From Pseudomonas saudimassiliensis (GTDB lineage: Bacteria; Pseudomonadota; Gammaproteobacteria; Pseudomonadales; Pseudomonadaceae), in contig NZ_LK391969.1 of assembly GCF_000939975.1 (NCBI RefSeq), forward strand, positions 2,115,953-2,179,952: a DNA stretch of 64,000 bases, read 5' to 3'. Shown in pieces: positions 18,314-28,553 of this stretch. The first letter of the stretch is position 1, and every line of letters starts with the position of its first letter. The position numbers and the translations under genes were made by a program. The notes beneath the pieces were generated by a model. That model was not told the origin of the DNA, made no database searches, and worked only from the letters and a program-made list of their open reading frames with translations.

Positions 18314-19726
18314 ATGAATGCAATCATCGATTTCCTGAACAACATTTTCTGGGGCTACGTACTGATCTACGGGCTATTGGGCGTGGGGGTATTCTTCACC
18401 CTGCGTCTTGGCTTCATTCAGTTTCGTCACTTCGGGGAAATGGTTCGCGCCATTCTGGGAGCCCGGCAGAGCGACAAGCACGGCATTTCCCCGTTCCAGG
18501 CGTTGTGCACCAGCCTCGCCTCCCGGGTCGGGACCGGCAATATCGCCGGGGTGGCGGTCGCGCTCTACCTCGGTGGCGCCGGTGCCATCTTCTGGATGTG
18601 GATTGTGGCCCTGGTGGGCATGGCGACCGGCTATGCCGAAAGCACCCTGGCGCAACTCTACAAGGTGCGGGACCGCAAGGGGCAGTACCGTGGCGGCCCG
18701 GCTTTCTATATAGCCAAGGGACTGAAAGCGCCTTGGGCAGGCGCGATCTTCGCGGTGAGCCTGATCCTGTCATTTGGACTGATCTTCAATGCGGTGCAGG
18801 CCAACTCCATCGCTGACGCCATGGAAAGCGCCTTCGGTCTACCTAAGGTCTGGGTCGGTCTGGCCATCGCGGCGTGCGCCGGCGTGGTGATCTTCGGTGG
18901 GCTGCGTTCGGTTGCCCGCTTCGCTGAATATGTGGTGCCCTTCATGGCAGCGGCCTATGTCCTGATGGCGCTGTTCGTACTGGCGGTGAATATTACCGAG
19001 GTGCCCGGCGCCTTCATGACAATCATCCGCAGCGCCTTCGGCCTGGAGGAAGCCGCCGGCGGCGTAGCCGGTTCGATTACCGCCGCCATGCTCAACGGCA
19101 TCAAGCGCGGCCTGTTTTCCAACGAGGCGGGCATGGGCTCGGCACCCAACGTGGCAGCCACCGCTACCCCGGCGCCCCACCACCCCTCCTCCCAGGGCCT
19201 GGTGCAAGCGGCCGGGGTGTTTATCGACACCATCATCATCTGTACCGCCACTGCGATCATGATCCTGCTATCGGGGATCCTCGAGCCGGGCAACGGTGTC
19301 ACCGGCATCCAGCTGACCCAGCAGGCGCTTGAGGTCCATATCGGCAGTGCCGGCAACTACTTCATTGCCATCGCCATTCTGTTCTTCGCCTTTACCTCCA
19401 TCGTGGCGAATTACACCTATGCGGAGAATGCGCTGATCTATCTGGGCGGTGGCAACACCCTGGGCATTACCATACTGCGGATTGCCGCACTGGTTATGGT
19501 TGTCTGGGGCGCGCGGGAAGCGGTGCTGACGGTATTCAATGCGGCAGACGCCTCGATGGGCCTGATGGCGACCATCAACCTGATTGCCATCGTCCTGCTG
19601 TCGGGCACGGTCAGCAAATTGACCAAGGATTATTTCGAGCAACGCAAGCAGGGGGTGGTGCCCACTTTCAAGTCGGCGGATTACCCTGAGCTGGACAAGC
19701 AGCTCGACGACAATATCTGGAGATAA
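18314..19726 (+). CDS. Sodium:alanine/glycine symporter (AgcS family)
   Basis: This 470-residue membrane protein has the AGCS signature: FQALCTSLASRVGTGNIAGVAVAL near residues 60-85, GGPAFYIAKGL, and RGLFSNEAGMGSAPN in the centre. About ten or eleven helices are visible. It imports alanine or glycine with sodium. The ATG was chosen because AAAGGA lies eight bases before it; in-frame codons up to 84 bases upstream would add a non-hydrophobic tail not typical of the family. A strong hairpin separates it from convergent cysS. Confidence 0.93.
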   Translation: MNAIIDFLNNIFWGYVLIYGLLGVGVFFTLRLGFIQFRHFGEMVRAILGARQSDKHGISPFQALCTSLASRVGTGNIAGVAVALYLGGAGAIFWMWIVALVGMATGYAESTLAQLYKVRDRKGQYRGGPAFYIAKGLKAPWAGAIFAVSLILSFGLIFNAVQANSIADAMESAFGLPKVWVGLAIAACAGVVIFGGLRSVARFAEYVVPFMAAAYVLMALFVLAVNITEVPGAFMTIIRSAFGLEEAAGGVAGSITAAMLNGIKRGLFSNEAGMGSAPNVAATATPAPHHPSSQGLVQAAGVFIDTIIICTATAIMILLSGILEPGNGVTGIQLTQQALEVHIGSAGNYFIAIAILFFAFTSIVANYTYAENALIYLGGGNTLGITILRIAALVMVVWGAREAVLTVFNAADASMGLMATINLIAIVLLSGTVSKLTKDYFEQRKQGVVPTFKSADYPELDKQLDDNIWR

Positions 19727-19733
19727 AGCGAAG

Positions 19734-19772
19734 GCCGGATGCTGCTGCGCCTTGCGCGCAGCAGCATCCGGC
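19734..19772. terminator. Long hairpin between convergent agcS and cysS
   Basis: A 17-bp perfect inverted repeat (GCCGGATGCTGCTGCGC and its complement) with a 5-base loop starts eight bases after the symporter stop and ends 11 bases before the cysS stop. It is symmetric and can serve both genes. No T-run is present on either side. Confidence 0.65.
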
Positions 19773-19783
19773 AGGAGGAGGAA

Positions 19784-21169
19784 TCAGTCCTGCAGACGCC
19801 AGGTGGTACCGCCCTTGGCATCTTCCAATACCACACCCATTGCGGCCAACTGATCGCGAATACGGTCGGACTCGGCCCAGTTCTTGTCAGCCCTGGCCTG
19901 CAGGCGGGCCTGGATGAGCGCTTCAATCTCGGCGGTGTCGATCCGACTGGAGGCGTCGGCTTGCAGGAACGCATCGGCTTCCAACTGCAGAATTCCCACG
20001 ACCCCGGCGAGTTCGCGCAGGCGCGCGGCCAGTGCGGCAGCGGCGTGCAGGTCGGCATCCTTCAGCCGGTTGACTTCACGGGCCATGTCGAACAGTACGG
20101 CGCAGGCTTCCGGCGTATTGAAATCGTCATCCATGGCCGCGGCGAAACGCTCAGCAAAGGCTTCGCCACCGGCAGCCGCCGCCTCGGGCAGCCCTTTCAG
20201 GGCGCGATAGAAACGCTCCAGGGCGCTCTTGGCTTCCTTGAGGTTATCTTCCGAGTAGTTGATCGGGCTGCGGTAGTGGCTGGCCACCAGCAGGTAGCGC
20301 ACCACTTCCGGATGGTATTTTTCCAGCACCTCGCGGATGGTGAAGAAGTTGCCCAGGGATTTGGACATCTTCTCGCCATCCACCCGCACGGCGCCGGCAT
20401 GCATCCAGCTCATGGCGTAGGGCTTGCCGGTGGCCGCCTCGCTCTGGGCGATCTCGTTCTCATGGTGCGGAAATACCAGGTCCGGACCACCGCCGTGGAT
20501 ATCGAAGGTATCGCCCAGGCAGCAGGTGGACATCACCGAGCACTCGATGTGCCAACCCGGACGACCATCGCCCCAGGGCGACGGCCAGCTCGGCTCGCCC
20601 GGCTTGACGCCCTTCCATAGCACGAAGTCCAGCGGGTCTTCCTTGGCTTCATCGACCTCGATGCGGGCACCGATCTTCAGGTCTTCGATGCGCTTGCGCG
20701 ACAGCTTGCCGTAGCCGGCGAACTTGCCGACCCGGTAATAGACGTCGCCATTGCCGGGGGCGTAGGCGTAGCCCTTGTCGATCAGCGTCTGGATCATGCG
20801 GTGCATACCCTCGACGTGCTCACTGGCCCGCGGCTCCTGGTCCGGGCGCAGCACGTTCAGCCGCGCCTCGTCCTCGTGCATCGCGGCGATCATCCGCTCG
20901 GTCAACTGCTGGAAGCTTTCGCCATTCTCGTTGGCGCGGCGGATGATCTTGTCGTCGATGTCGGTGATGTTGCGCACGTAGGTCAGCTCGTAGCCGCGAA
21001 AACGCAGCCAGCGCGACACCACGTCGAAGGCAACCATGACCCGGGCATGGCCGATATGACAGAAGTCATACACGGTCATGCCACACACATACATGCGCAC
21101 CTGGTTGCCATCCAGCGGCTTGAAGGCCTCCTTGGCCTTGCTCAGGGTATTATAGACCTGCAATGCCAT
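19784..21169 (-). CDS. cysS: Cysteinyl-tRNA synthetase
   Basis: This 461-residue class I synthetase charges tRNA-Cys. Visible motifs are the zinc ligand Cys29 in [18 protein letters not shown], which includes the HIGH motif, the WHIECSVM and [17 protein letters not shown] zinc region, and KMSKS in [14 protein letters not shown]. The length equals the E. coli enzyme (461). It follows glnS by three bases and is translated with it, an arrangement seen in other pseudomonads. Confidence 0.98.
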   Translation of the reverse strand: MALQVYNTLSKAKEAFKPLDGNQVRMYVCGMTVYDFCHIGHARVMVAFDVVSRWLRFRGYELTYVRNITDIDDKIIRRANENGESFQQLTERMIAAMHEDEARLNVLRPDQEPRASEHVEGMHRMIQTLIDKGYAYAPGNGDVYYRVGKFAGYGKLSRKRIEDLKIGARIEVDEAKEDPLDFVLWKGVKPGEPSWPSPWGDGRPGWHIECSVMSTCCLGDTFDIHGGGPDLVFPHHENEIAQSEAATGKPYAMSWMHAGAVRVDGEKMSKSLGNFFTIREVLEKYHPEVVRYLLVASHYRSPINYSEDNLKEAKSALERFYRALKGLPEAAAAGGEAFAERFAAAMDDDFNTPEACAVLFDMAREVNRLKDADLHAAAALAARLRELAGVVGILQLEADAFLQADASSRIDTAEIEALIQARLQARADKNWAESDRIRDQLAAMGVVLEDAKGGTTWRLQD

Positions 21170-21172
21170 CGG

Positions 21173-22840
21173 TTATTGCCCCCAGGAATCACGCAGCGTG
21201 ACGGTGCGGTTGAATACCAGGTGGTTCGGGCGCGAATCCTTGCTGTCGGCGCAGAAGTAGCCTTCGCGCTCAAACTGGAAACGCTCCTCGGGCGTGGCCG
21301 TGGCCAGCGATGGCTCGGCGCGGCAGCCCTTGAGCACGACCAGGGAGTCCGGGTTGATATTGTCCAGGAAGGTTGCGCCCTCCTCGCCCTTGTCCGGGTT
21401 CGGGGTCTTGAACAGGCGATCGTACAGCCGCACTTCACACTCGACGCTTTCTGCCGCCGGCACCCAGTGGATCACACCCTTGACCTTGCGCCCTTCGGGA
21501 TTCTTGCCCAGGGTGTCCGGGTCGTAGGAGCACAGCAGCTCGATGATGTTGCCTTCAGCGTCGGTGACCGCCTCGTCGGCACGGATCACGTAGCTGCCGC
21601 GCAGGCGCACTTCACCGCCGGGCACCAGGCGCTTGTAGCCCTTGGGCGGATCGACCATGTAGTCGTCCTGGTCAATGTAGAGCTCGCGGCTGAACGGCAG
21701 CGTCCGGTTACCCATATCCTGCTTGGGATGGCGCGGCAGCGTCAGGTTCTCGACCTGCCCTTCCGGGTAGTTGGTAATGGTGACCTTGAGCGGGCGCAGC
21801 ACGCACATGGCCCGCGACGCGTTGTTGTCCAGGTCGTCCCGGATGCAGAACTCGAGCATGCCCATGTCGACCACCGCATCCGAGCGGGTCACGCCAATGC
21901 GTTCGCAGAACTCGCGGATCGACGCGGGGGTATAACCACGGCGACGGAAGGCGCTCAGGGTGGATAGGCGCGGGTCGTCCCACCCATCCACATGACCTTC
22001 ATCGACCAGCAGTTTGAGCTTGCGCTTGCTGGTGACGGTGTAGTTCAGGTTCAGTCGGGCAAATTCGTACTGGCGCGGCCGGGCCGGCACCGGCAGATTC
22101 TCCAGGAACCATTCGTACAGCGGCCGGTGATCCTCGAACTCCAGCGTACAGATCGAATGACTGATCCCCTCGATGGCATCCGACTGGCCATGGGTGAAAT
22201 CATAGCTGGGGTAAATGCACCACTTGTCACCGGTCTGATGGTGATGGGCGTGGCGGATGCGGTACAGAATCGGGTCGCGCAGGTTCATGTTCGGCGCAGC
22301 CATGTCGATCTTTGCCCGCAGCGCCTTGGCACCATCGGGAAACTCGCCGGCGGTCATGCGGGCAAACAGGTCGAGGTTTTCCTCGACGCTGCGGTCGCGG
22401 AAGGGGCTGTTCTTGCCCGGTTCGGTCAGATTGCCGCGGTATTCCCGCGCCTGTTCCGGCGTCAGGTCACAGACATAGGCCTTGCCGGCCTTGATCAGCT
22501 CGATGGCCCAGGCATGGAGCTGGTCGAAATAGTCGGAGGCGTAGCGCACGTCACCGTGCCACTGGAAACCCAGCCACTGTACGTCCGCCTTGATGGCGTC
22601 GATGTATTCCTGCTCTTCCTTGGCCGGGTTGGTGTCGTCAAACCGCAGGTGACAGACCCCACCGAATTCCTGTGCCAGCCCGAAGTTCAGACAGATCGAC
22701 TTGGCGTGCCCGATGTGCAGGTAGCCATTGGGCTCCGGCGGAAAGCGCGTGACGATCTGGGAGTGCTTGCCGCTTTGCAGGTCGGCCTGAACGATCTGGC
22801 GCAGAAAGTGGGCTGGGGGCGTGGATTCCGGTTTGTTCAT
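21173..22840 (-). CDS. glnS: Glutaminyl-tRNA synthetase
   Basis: This 555-residue class I synthetase has [15 protein letters not shown] (HIGH), [15 protein letters not shown], the [20 protein letters not shown] active-site stretch, and [11 protein letters not shown] as the KMSKS equivalent, followed by the C-terminal anticodon-binding beta barrels ([17 protein letters not shown]). The start [17 protein letters not shown] gives a length matching E. coli GlnRS (554). The open frame continues 87 codons upstream but this part has no synthetase-like sequence. No strong ribosome site precedes the start. Confidence 0.97.
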   Translation of the reverse strand: MNKPESTPPAHFLRQIVQADLQSGKHSQIVTRFPPEPNGYLHIGHAKSICLNFGLAQEFGGVCHLRFDDTNPAKEEQEYIDAIKADVQWLGFQWHGDVRYASDYFDQLHAWAIELIKAGKAYVCDLTPEQAREYRGNLTEPGKNSPFRDRSVEENLDLFARMTAGEFPDGAKALRAKIDMAAPNMNLRDPILYRIRHAHHHQTGDKWCIYPSYDFTHGQSDAIEGISHSICTLEFEDHRPLYEWFLENLPVPARPRQYEFARLNLNYTVTSKRKLKLLVDEGHVDGWDDPRLSTLSAFRRRGYTPASIREFCERIGVTRSDAVVDMGMLEFCIRDDLDNNASRAMCVLRPLKVTITNYPEGQVENLTLPRHPKQDMGNRTLPFSRELYIDQDDYMVDPPKGYKRLVPGGEVRLRGSYVIRADEAVTDAEGNIIELLCSYDPDTLGKNPEGRKVKGVIHWVPAAESVECEVRLYDRLFKTPNPDKGEEGATFLDNINPDSLVVLKGCRAEPSLATATPEERFQFEREGYFCADSKDSRPNHLVFNRTVTLRDSWGQ

Positions 22841-23018
22841 ATGTGATTCAGGACTCGTGTCGGGCAATGCCTTGGGCATTAGGCTATTGATCAGCGGATG
22901 GATGGTCGGGATCCGTCCGGCCAAAAGACGCCTATCATACCCTAAACAAGCTGATGCCTGAATCCGCCCCAGCTGATAGCATGGCACCTTTATTCCAATC
23001 ACTCCGAGGATCAACCGC

Positions 23019-23513
23019 ATGGTCAAACTGCATACCAACTTTGGCGTTATCACCCTTGAACTGTTCGCTGACAAGGCGCCGAAAACCGTCGAGAACTTCA
23101 AGCAGTACGTGCGCGATGGTCATTACGACAACACCATCTTCCACCGCGTCATCGGCAACTTCATGATCCAGGGCGGCGGTTTCGAGCCGGGCATGAAGCA
23201 GAAGGACACCCGCGCACCGATCGAGAACGAAGCCAACAATGGCGTCGGCAACGCGGTCGGCACCGTGGCCATGGCCCGCACCATGGACCCGCACTCGGCC
23301 AGCGCCCAGTTCTTCATCAACGTGGCAGACAACAGCTTCCTGAACCACACCGCCCCCACCTCCCAGGGCTGGGGCTACGCCGTTTTCGGTAAGGTCAGCG
23401 AAGGCATGGACGTGGTCGAGAAGATCAAGGGCGTGCGCACCACCAGCCGCTCCGGCCACCAGGACGTTCCCGCTGAAGACGTGATCATCGAGCGCGCCGA
23501 ACTGGTCGAGTAA
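23019..23513 (+). CDS. ppiB: Peptidyl-prolyl cis-trans isomerase B (cyclophilin)
   Basis: This 164-residue cytoplasmic cyclophilin has no signal peptide. It carries the family core [22 protein letters not shown] and [15 protein letters not shown], and ends [19 protein letters not shown]. It catalyses proline isomerisation during protein folding. The ATG follows a GAGG ribosome site. It diverges from glnS and is followed nine bases later by lpxH, with which it is probably co-transcribed, as in other pseudomonads and E. coli. Confidence 0.97.
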   Translation: MVKLHTNFGVITLELFADKAPKTVENFKQYVRDGHYDNTIFHRVIGNFMIQGGGFEPGMKQKDTRAPIENEANNGVGNAVGTVAMARTMDPHSASAQFFINVADNSFLNHTAPTSQGWGYAVFGKVSEGMDVVEKIKGVRTTSRSGHQDVPAEDVIIERAELVE

Positions 23514-23522
23514 CACCCTCAG

Positions 23523-24248
23523 ATGCGCTATCTGTTCATATCGGATCTGCATCTGGAAGCACAACGCCCGGATATCACCCGGGCGTTTCTTCATCTTCTG
23601 CAAACCCGTGCGGTCGCCGCCGATGCCCTGTATATCCTCGGGGACTTCTTCGAAGTCTGGCTGGGCGATGATAATCCCGACCCGCTGGCCGACCAGATCA
23701 GCAGCGCCCTGCTGGCCCTGTCCCACCGGGGCGTGGCGATCTACCTGATGCACGGTAACCGCGACTTCCTCATCGGCAGGGACTTCTGCCGCCGCTCCGG
23801 CTGCACCCTGTTGAACGACCCCACGGTCATCGAGATCAATGGCGAACCGGTACTGCTCATGCACGGCGACAGCCTGTGCACCGATGATACCGATTACCTT
23901 CGCCTACGCCGCTGGCTCCGCAACCCGCTGAGCCTGTTCATCCTCCGCCACCTCCCCTTGAAAACCCGCCACCGCCTCGGCCGCAAACTGCGTAACGAAA
24001 GCCAGGAGCGCACCCGTTACAAGGCGCTGGAGATCACCGACGTCAACCACGACGAGGTACTCAAGGTAATGCGCGAGCATGGGACATCCACCCTCATCCA
24101 CGGCCACACCCACCGCCCTGCGGTGCATCAGCTGGAGGTTGATGGCAAACCCGTACAGCGGATTGTGCTGGGGGATTGGGACAGCAATGGCTGGGCGCTG
24201 GAGGTGGATGAGGACGGCTATCGGCTGGGGCGTTTCGAGTTGGGCTGA
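23523..24248 (+). CDS. lpxH: UDP-2,3-diacylglucosamine pyrophosphatase LpxH
   Basis: This 241-residue calcineurin-type phosphoesterase cleaves UDP-2,3-diacylglucosamine to lipid X in lipid A synthesis. Metal-binding motifs are in order: [39 protein letters not shown] and HGHTHRPA. The length matches E. coli LpxH (240). It lies nine bases after ppiB. It is a peripheral inner-membrane enzyme essential in most Gram-negatives. All metal ligands appear intact. Confidence 0.97.
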   Translation: MRYLFISDLHLEAQRPDITRAFLHLLQTRAVAADALYILGDFFEVWLGDDNPDPLADQISSALLALSHRGVAIYLMHGNRDFLIGRDFCRRSGCTLLNDPTVIEINGEPVLLMHGDSLCTDDTDYLRLRRWLRNPLSLFILRHLPLKTRHRLGRKLRNESQERTRYKALEITDVNHDEVLKVMREHGTSTLIHGHTHRPAVHQLEVDGKPVQRIVLGDWDSNGWALEVDEDGYRLGRFELG

Positions 24249-24274
24249 GCTGCCCTCTTTCCCCAAAAAACAAA

Positions 24275-24302
24275 ACCCCCAGCTCTCTCGAACCAGGGGT
24301 TT
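24275..24302 (-). terminator. Terminator downstream of the etf chimera (between lpxH and etf)
   Basis: A six-base AACCCC/GGGGTT stem is followed on the minus strand by TTTTGTTTTTT, which fits an intrinsic terminator for the minus-strand etf transcript. It also lies 26 bases after the lpxH stop. Confidence 0.55.
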
Positions 24303-24303
24303 C

Positions 24304-24327
24304 GCTTCCAGCTTCCAGCTTCCAGCT
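24304..24327. repeat. Three tandem GCTTCCA heptamers
   Basis: GCTTCCA occurs three times in direct succession, then GCTG, between the etf terminator and the etf stop codon. Such short heptamer tandems are seen in intergenic DNA of pseudomonads and related bacteria. They may expand and contract by slippage. Confidence 0.6.
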
Positions 24328-24331
24328 GCTT

Positions 24332-24637
24332 TTAAACCTTACTCGCCAACTCCGGCACCAGCTCAAACAGGTCACCCACCAGGCCATAATCCGCTACCTG
24401 GAAGATCGGGGCTTCCTCGTCCTTGTTGATGGCAACAATGACCTTGGAATCCTTCATACCTGCCAGGTGCTGGATCGCACCTTTCTCTTTCAGGCGTACG
24501 GCCTCTTCCACGGCGATTTCGCAGAAGGGGTTCATGGACATCTTGACGTTGGCGAGGTCGACACCGCTGTTGTCCGCCTTGACGCGAACCTTGACGTTGT
24601 AGTCAACGACCCGCTTAACCGCTACTAGTACCTTCAT
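24332..24637 (-). pseudogene. In-frame etfB-etfA deletion chimera (electron transfer flavoprotein remnant)
   Basis: The 101-residue product is two unrelated pieces joined. Residues 1-53 ([19 protein letters not shown] through RLKEKG) are the N-terminus of the ETF beta subunit. Residues 54-101 ([20 protein letters not shown] through the stop) are the C-terminus of the ETF alpha subunit, including part of its FAD-binding motif. Intact ETF needs about 250 residues of EtfB and 310 of EtfA, so roughly 1.4 kb is missing, with the join near 24475-24482 around a GGTG that both parents could share. The position, divergent from ETF-QO, is the normal etfBA locus of pseudomonads. The product cannot be a working ETF. 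This may be a true deletion with ETF supplied elsewhere, or an assembly collapse. Confidence 0.9.
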
Positions 24638-24945
24638 GGTTACCTCATTCTTCCGCGTAGTTGTCGCGTAATTGCAGGCAAAAGCCTGGCTTGAAAAGTG
24701 ACCACACCATCGAATATAGTCACGAAAAGACTGAATGACGAATTTCGTAAAGCCCCTTATCATGCCGAGGGTATGCGGGTGGGTCAATAGCCATGCAGCC
24801 AAAGTCGTATTGAAAATGCCCGGGCTTTACATCTTTACACTGGTGTGACGAGGCGCGATTGCTATAATGCGCCGCTATGCATTCACGGAAGATCTCAATA
24901 TAAAGCGATTTTTCGATTCGGCCGAAGAGTTAGGAGATAAAAATA
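24638..24945. other. Divergent intergenic region between etf remnant and ETF-QO
   Basis: The 308-base gap is relatively AT-rich and should contain promoters for both directions. An extended -10 for the ETF-QO gene is visible at 24860-24868. On the minus strand TATATT near 24713-24718 is a possible -10 for the etf gene, but its -35 is poor. No additional reading frame with family resemblance is visible. Confidence 0.5.
24860..24868 (+). promoter_or_regulatory. Extended -10 promoter of the ETF-QO gene
   Basis: TGCTATAAT combines the TG extension with a perfect TATAAT, 78 bases upstream of the GTG start. A recognisable -35 is lacking, which is usual for extended -10 promoters. Confidence 0.6.
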
Positions 24946-26610
24946 GTGGAACGCGAATTCATGGAATTCGATGTCGTCATCGTGGGAGCAGGCCCTGCCG
25001 GTCTGTCTGCCGCCTGCCGCATCAAACAGCAAGCAACTGACGCTGGTCAGGAGATCAGCGTCTGCGTCGTGGAAAAAGGCTCCGAAGTGGGCGCACATAT
25101 TCTGTCCGGCGCGGTGTTCGAACCCCGTGCATTGGAAGAGCTGTTTCCCGACTGGAAAGAGCTGGGCGCTCCGCTGAACACCCCGGTCAAGCGTGATGAC
25201 ATCTATATGCTGACCAGCGAAGAGAAGTCCACCAAGCTGCCTGATCTCCTCGTGCCGAAGACCATGCACAACGAAGGCAACTATATTATCTCCCTGGGTA
25301 ACCTGTGCCGCTGGCTGGCCCAGCAGGCCGAGAACCTGGGTGTCGAAGTGTATCCGGGCTTCGCTGCCCAGGAAGCGCTGATCGATGAGAACGGCATCGT
25401 TCGCGGCATCCTCACCGGCGATTTGGGTGTTGACCGCGAAGGTAACCCGAAGGAAGGCTTCTATACCCCCGGTATGGAGTTGCGCGCCAAGTACACCCTG
25501 TTCGCTGAAGGTTGCCGCGGTCACATCGGCAAGCAGCTGATCAAGCGTTACAACCTGGCGTCCGACGCGGATGCCCAGCACTACGGCATTGGCATCAAGG
25601 AAATCTGGGACGTCGATCCTGCCAAGCACGAACAAGGCCTGGTCGTGCACACCGCCGGTTGGCCGATGGATATCACCGGCAACGAAAACACCGGTGGCTC
25701 CTTCCTTTATCACATCGAGAACAACCAGGTTGTGGTGGGTCTGATCGTGGATCTGTCATACAGCAACCCGCATCTGTCGCCCTTCGACGAATTCCAGCGC
25801 TACAAGCATCACCCGGTAATCAAGCAGTACCTGGAAGGCGGCAAGCGCGTCTCCTATGGCGCCCGCGCCATCTGCAAGGGCGGTCTGAACTCCCTGCCGA
25901 AGATGGTCTTCCCCGGCGGTGCCCTGATCGGTTGCGACCTGGGCACCCTGAACTTCTCCAAGATCAAGGGCAGCCACACCGCCATGAAGTCCGGCATGCT
26001 TGCCGCCGACGCTGTGGTGGAAGCACTCAAGGCCGGCCGCGAAGGTGGTGATGAACTGACCGGCTATGTCGATGGCTTCAAGGCCAGCTGGCTGTATGAC
26101 GAGCTGTTCCGCTCGCGCAACTTCGGCCCGGCGATCCACAAATATGGTGCGCTGTTCGGCGGTGCGTTCAACTACATCGACCAGAACTGGTTCGGCGGCA
26201 AGATCCCCTTCACGCTGCATGACACCACGCCGGATCACGCCACCTTGAAGAAGGCTTCCGAAGCCAAGAAGATCGCCTATCCCAAGCCGGATGGCGTCCT
26301 CAGCTTCGACAAGCTGTCGTCGGTGTTCCTGTCCAACACCAACCACGAGGAAGACCAGCCGGTCCACCTCCGGCTCAAGGACCCGAGCATTCCGATCGAG
26401 CAGAACCTGCCGCTGTATGACGAGCCTGCGCAGCGCTATTGCCCGGCCGGCGTGTACGAGGTGGTGAGCAACGACGATGGCAGCAAGCGCTTCCAGATCA
26501 ACGCCCAGAACTGCGTACACTGCAAGACCTGCGACATCAAGGACCCGGCCCAGAACATCAACTGGGTGGCTCCGGAAGGTACTGGCGGACCGAACTATCC
26601 CAATATGTAA
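24946..26610 (+). CDS. Electron transfer flavoprotein-ubiquinone oxidoreductase
   Basis: This 554-residue monotopic membrane flavoprotein passes electrons from ETF to ubiquinone. It has an N-terminal FAD motif VVIVGAGPAGLSAACR, the central GTLNFSKIKGSHTAMKSGMLAAD region, and a C-terminal 4Fe-4S module with QRYCPAGVYEVV and NCVHCKTCDIKDP (four cysteines). The GTG start is chosen from TAGGAG nine bases before it and gives the pseudomonad-type MEREFMEFD N-terminus. The gene is intact and divergent from the etfB-etfA chimera, so its normal partner is not encoded here. A strong terminator follows. Its 4Fe-4S cluster needs the Fe-S machinery. Confidence 0.97.
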   Translation: MEREFMEFDVVIVGAGPAGLSAACRIKQQATDAGQEISVCVVEKGSEVGAHILSGAVFEPRALEELFPDWKELGAPLNTPVKRDDIYMLTSEEKSTKLPDLLVPKTMHNEGNYIISLGNLCRWLAQQAENLGVEVYPGFAAQEALIDENGIVRGILTGDLGVDREGNPKEGFYTPGMELRAKYTLFAEGCRGHIGKQLIKRYNLASDADAQHYGIGIKEIWDVDPAKHEQGLVVHTAGWPMDITGNENTGGSFLYHIENNQVVVGLIVDLSYSNPHLSPFDEFQRYKHHPVIKQYLEGGKRVSYGARAICKGGLNSLPKMVFPGGALIGCDLGTLNFSKIKGSHTAMKSGMLAADAVVEALKAGREGGDELTGYVDGFKASWLYDELFRSRNFGPAIHKYGALFGGAFNYIDQNWFGGKIPFTLHDTTPDHATLKKASEAKKIAYPKPDGVLSFDKLSSVFLSNTNHEEDQPVHLRLKDPSIPIEQNLPLYDEPAQRYCPAGVYEVVSNDDGSKRFQINAQNCVHCKTCDIKDPAQNINWVAPEGTGGPNYPNM

Positions 26611-26648
26611 TGTCCGCTGACTGCGTCTGGTTCAGGCGCAGCCAAAAA

Positions 26649-26681
26649 GCCCCGGCAGAGTGATCTGTCGGGGCTTTTTTT
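26649..26681 (+). terminator. Intrinsic terminator after ETF-QO
   Basis: A GC-rich stem (GCCCCGGCAG with CTGTCGGGGC, one wobble pair) with a short loop is followed by seven T residues, 38 bases after the stop. An A-run before the stem lets it also work in the other direction. Confidence 0.9.
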
Positions 26682-26710
26682 CATGCCAGGAATAGAGTGT
26701 TGCTGCGCCG

Positions 26711-27085
26711 TCAGGCCGCGACGGTGGGCACCAGCCCCGGGCCTCGCGGATTCGAGGGCAGCGGTGGCAGGCCGTGCAGCGCCCGGGCCCGCTGGCACTC
26801 GGGGCTGTCCTGGCCATTTTCCCCGTGGAAGGGAAACTCGCGACAGGTGCTCGAGCGTTTTTCGTAAATGCTGCAGCGCACTCCCTCCCCTACCTCCCCC
26901 AGCAGTGCCACGCAACGCGGTGAGGGTTGATTGGTGCCCTGCATGCAACTGAGGTGAGGTGTCACCTGCTCGGTCAGACGTTGCGGTACCAGGCCACCGG
27001 CTACTTCATCGGTTTCGCCCCAGTAAAAGGACACCCTGAAGGTGACACAGCAGGCGCCGCAATTCAGGCAGGGGGAGTCGCTCAT
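26711..27085 (-). CDS. YkgJ-family cysteine cluster protein
   Basis: This 124-residue protein has a cysteine pattern typical of the YkgJ family (putative zinc or iron chelating): CLNCGACC at residues 6-13, then [21 protein letters not shown], and [11 protein letters not shown]. About eight cysteines are conserved in position. The fold resembles metal-binding small proteins and its cellular role is not known. The gene is isolated between the ETF-QO terminator and the divergent serine hydrolase gene. Confidence 0.85.
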   Translation of the reverse strand: MSDSPCLNCGACCVTFRVSFYWGETDEVAGGLVPQRLTEQVTPHLSCMQGTNQPSPRCVALLGEVGEGVRCSIYEKRSSTCREFPFHGENGQDSPECQRARALHGLPPLPSNPRGPGLVPTVAA

Positions 27086-27242
27086 TTCATCGCATTCCTC
27101 ATTCGATTCGGGTGCGATTTTTTACGCCTGTCGCCCTCTGGTGCGCAAGAGGGGAAAGAAAAAATAACTCGTCCCAGTCCCGCCATGCGCCCTGCCCCTC
27201 GCCGGCCTTTCGGGCTACTATTCGGGAACATTTGCCGATTGC

Positions 27243-28472
27243 ATGGATATCCCGATGTCAGATTCTTCCCTTCTCGCCGGTATGGACCTGCACCAACTCG
27301 ATCGCATCGCCGATCACCTCGACAACAACTATCTCAAACCCGGAAAGCTCCCCTGCACCGCCACCCTGGTGGCGCGACGGGGCCAGGTCGTGTGGCAACA
27401 GGCCCAGGGGCTGATGGACGTGGAACGCGGTGTTCCTGCCACCCGCGACACCCTGTTCCGTATCTATTCGATGACCAAGCCCATTACCTCCATTGCACTG
27501 ATGCAGCTCTATGAACAGGGCCGCTTCCTGCTCGATGATCCGGTGCACAAATACATTCCCTCCTGGCGCAACCTGCAGGTCTACCAATCAGGTGTGCACC
27601 CCAACTTCGTGACCAAGCCACCGGCCCGTGCGATGACCATCCGCGACCTGCTCAGTCACCAGGCCGGCCTGAGCTACGGCTTTTCCTGCCGTACCAACGT
27701 CGATGCCGCCTACCGTCAACTCAAGCTCGATGGTCATTCCGGCCTGACTCTGGAGGAGCTGATCGACGAGCTGTCGCGCCTGCCGCTGGAGTTCTCCCCC
27801 GGCAGCGCCTGGAACTATTCCCTGGCTACCGACGTGTGCGGGTATCTGGTGCAGGTACTGTCCGGCATGCCGCTGGATGACTATTTCAATGTGCACATTC
27901 TTCACCCGCTGGGCATGCAGGACACCTTCTTCACCGTACCGGCAGACAAGCTGTCGCGCTTTGCCGCCTGCTATCAGTACGAGTCGGGTGACACGTTCAG
28001 CCTGCAGGACGACCCGCAGACTTCCCATTTCACCCGGCGCCACGGCTACCTGTCTGGCGGCGGCGGGCTGATCTCCAGCCTGGGCGACTACTACCGCTTC
28101 GCCCAGGCGCTGGCCAATGGTGGAGAGCTGGACGGCGCCCGCATCATCGGTCGCAAGACCCTGGAATTCATGCGCCTGAACCACCTGCCCAATGGCGTGG
28201 ACCTGCCGAGCATCTCCATCGGCGGCTTCAGCGAGACGCCCTACGATGGCTCGGGATTCGGCCTCGGGTTTGCGGTGAAGACGGATATCGCCAAGTCCCA
28301 GACCATCGGCTCGGTGGGCGAGTACGGCTGGGGTGGCATGGCCGGTACGACCTTTTTCATCGATCCGGTCGAGGATCTGCTGGTGGTGTTCATGACCCAA
28401 CTGATTCCCTCCTCCAGCTACCTGATTCGGCAGGAATTACGCGCGCTGGTGTATGCCGCACTGGTCGATTGA
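27243..28472 (+). CDS. Serine hydrolase of the beta-lactamase/class C esterase family
   Basis: This 409-residue protein has no obvious signal peptide. It carries the penicillin-binding-type motif SMTK (Ser76-Lys79), a tyrosine motif [13 protein letters not shown], and a [11 protein letters not shown] motif near the C-terminus in the KTG position. These are family VIII esterase/beta-lactamase-like features. Residues before Ser76 include [14 protein letters not shown], a typical first strand. It probably hydrolyses small esters in the cytoplasm; true beta-lactamase activity is unlikely without export. The start is uncertain, since another ATG lies 12 bases downstream and neither has a strong ribosome site. 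Confidence 0.88.
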   Translation: MDIPMSDSSLLAGMDLHQLDRIADHLDNNYLKPGKLPCTATLVARRGQVVWQQAQGLMDVERGVPATRDTLFRIYSMTKPITSIALMQLYEQGRFLLDDPVHKYIPSWRNLQVYQSGVHPNFVTKPPARAMTIRDLLSHQAGLSYGFSCRTNVDAAYRQLKLDGHSGLTLEELIDELSRLPLEFSPGSAWNYSLATDVCGYLVQVLSGMPLDDYFNVHILHPLGMQDTFFTVPADKLSRFAACYQYESGDTFSLQDDPQTSHFTRRHGYLSGGGGLISSLGDYYRFAQALANGGELDGARIIGRKTLEFMRLNHLPNGVDLPSISIGGFSETPYDGSGFGLGFAVKTDIAKSQTIGSVGEYGWGGMAGTTFFIDPVEDLLVVFMTQLIPSSSYLIRQELRALVYAALVD

Positions 28473-28553
28473 AGCGCAGACCTAACGGATGCAACATGAT
28501 TTTTAGCGTGCCCCGGGATTATAAAGTGATGCAATTCAGGGTATAAGGGCGCT

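Noticed and set aside
22841-23101. 87-codon N-terminal extension of glnS
   Set aside because: It has no synthetase similarity and would overlap ppiB; the MNKPEST start gives the standard length.
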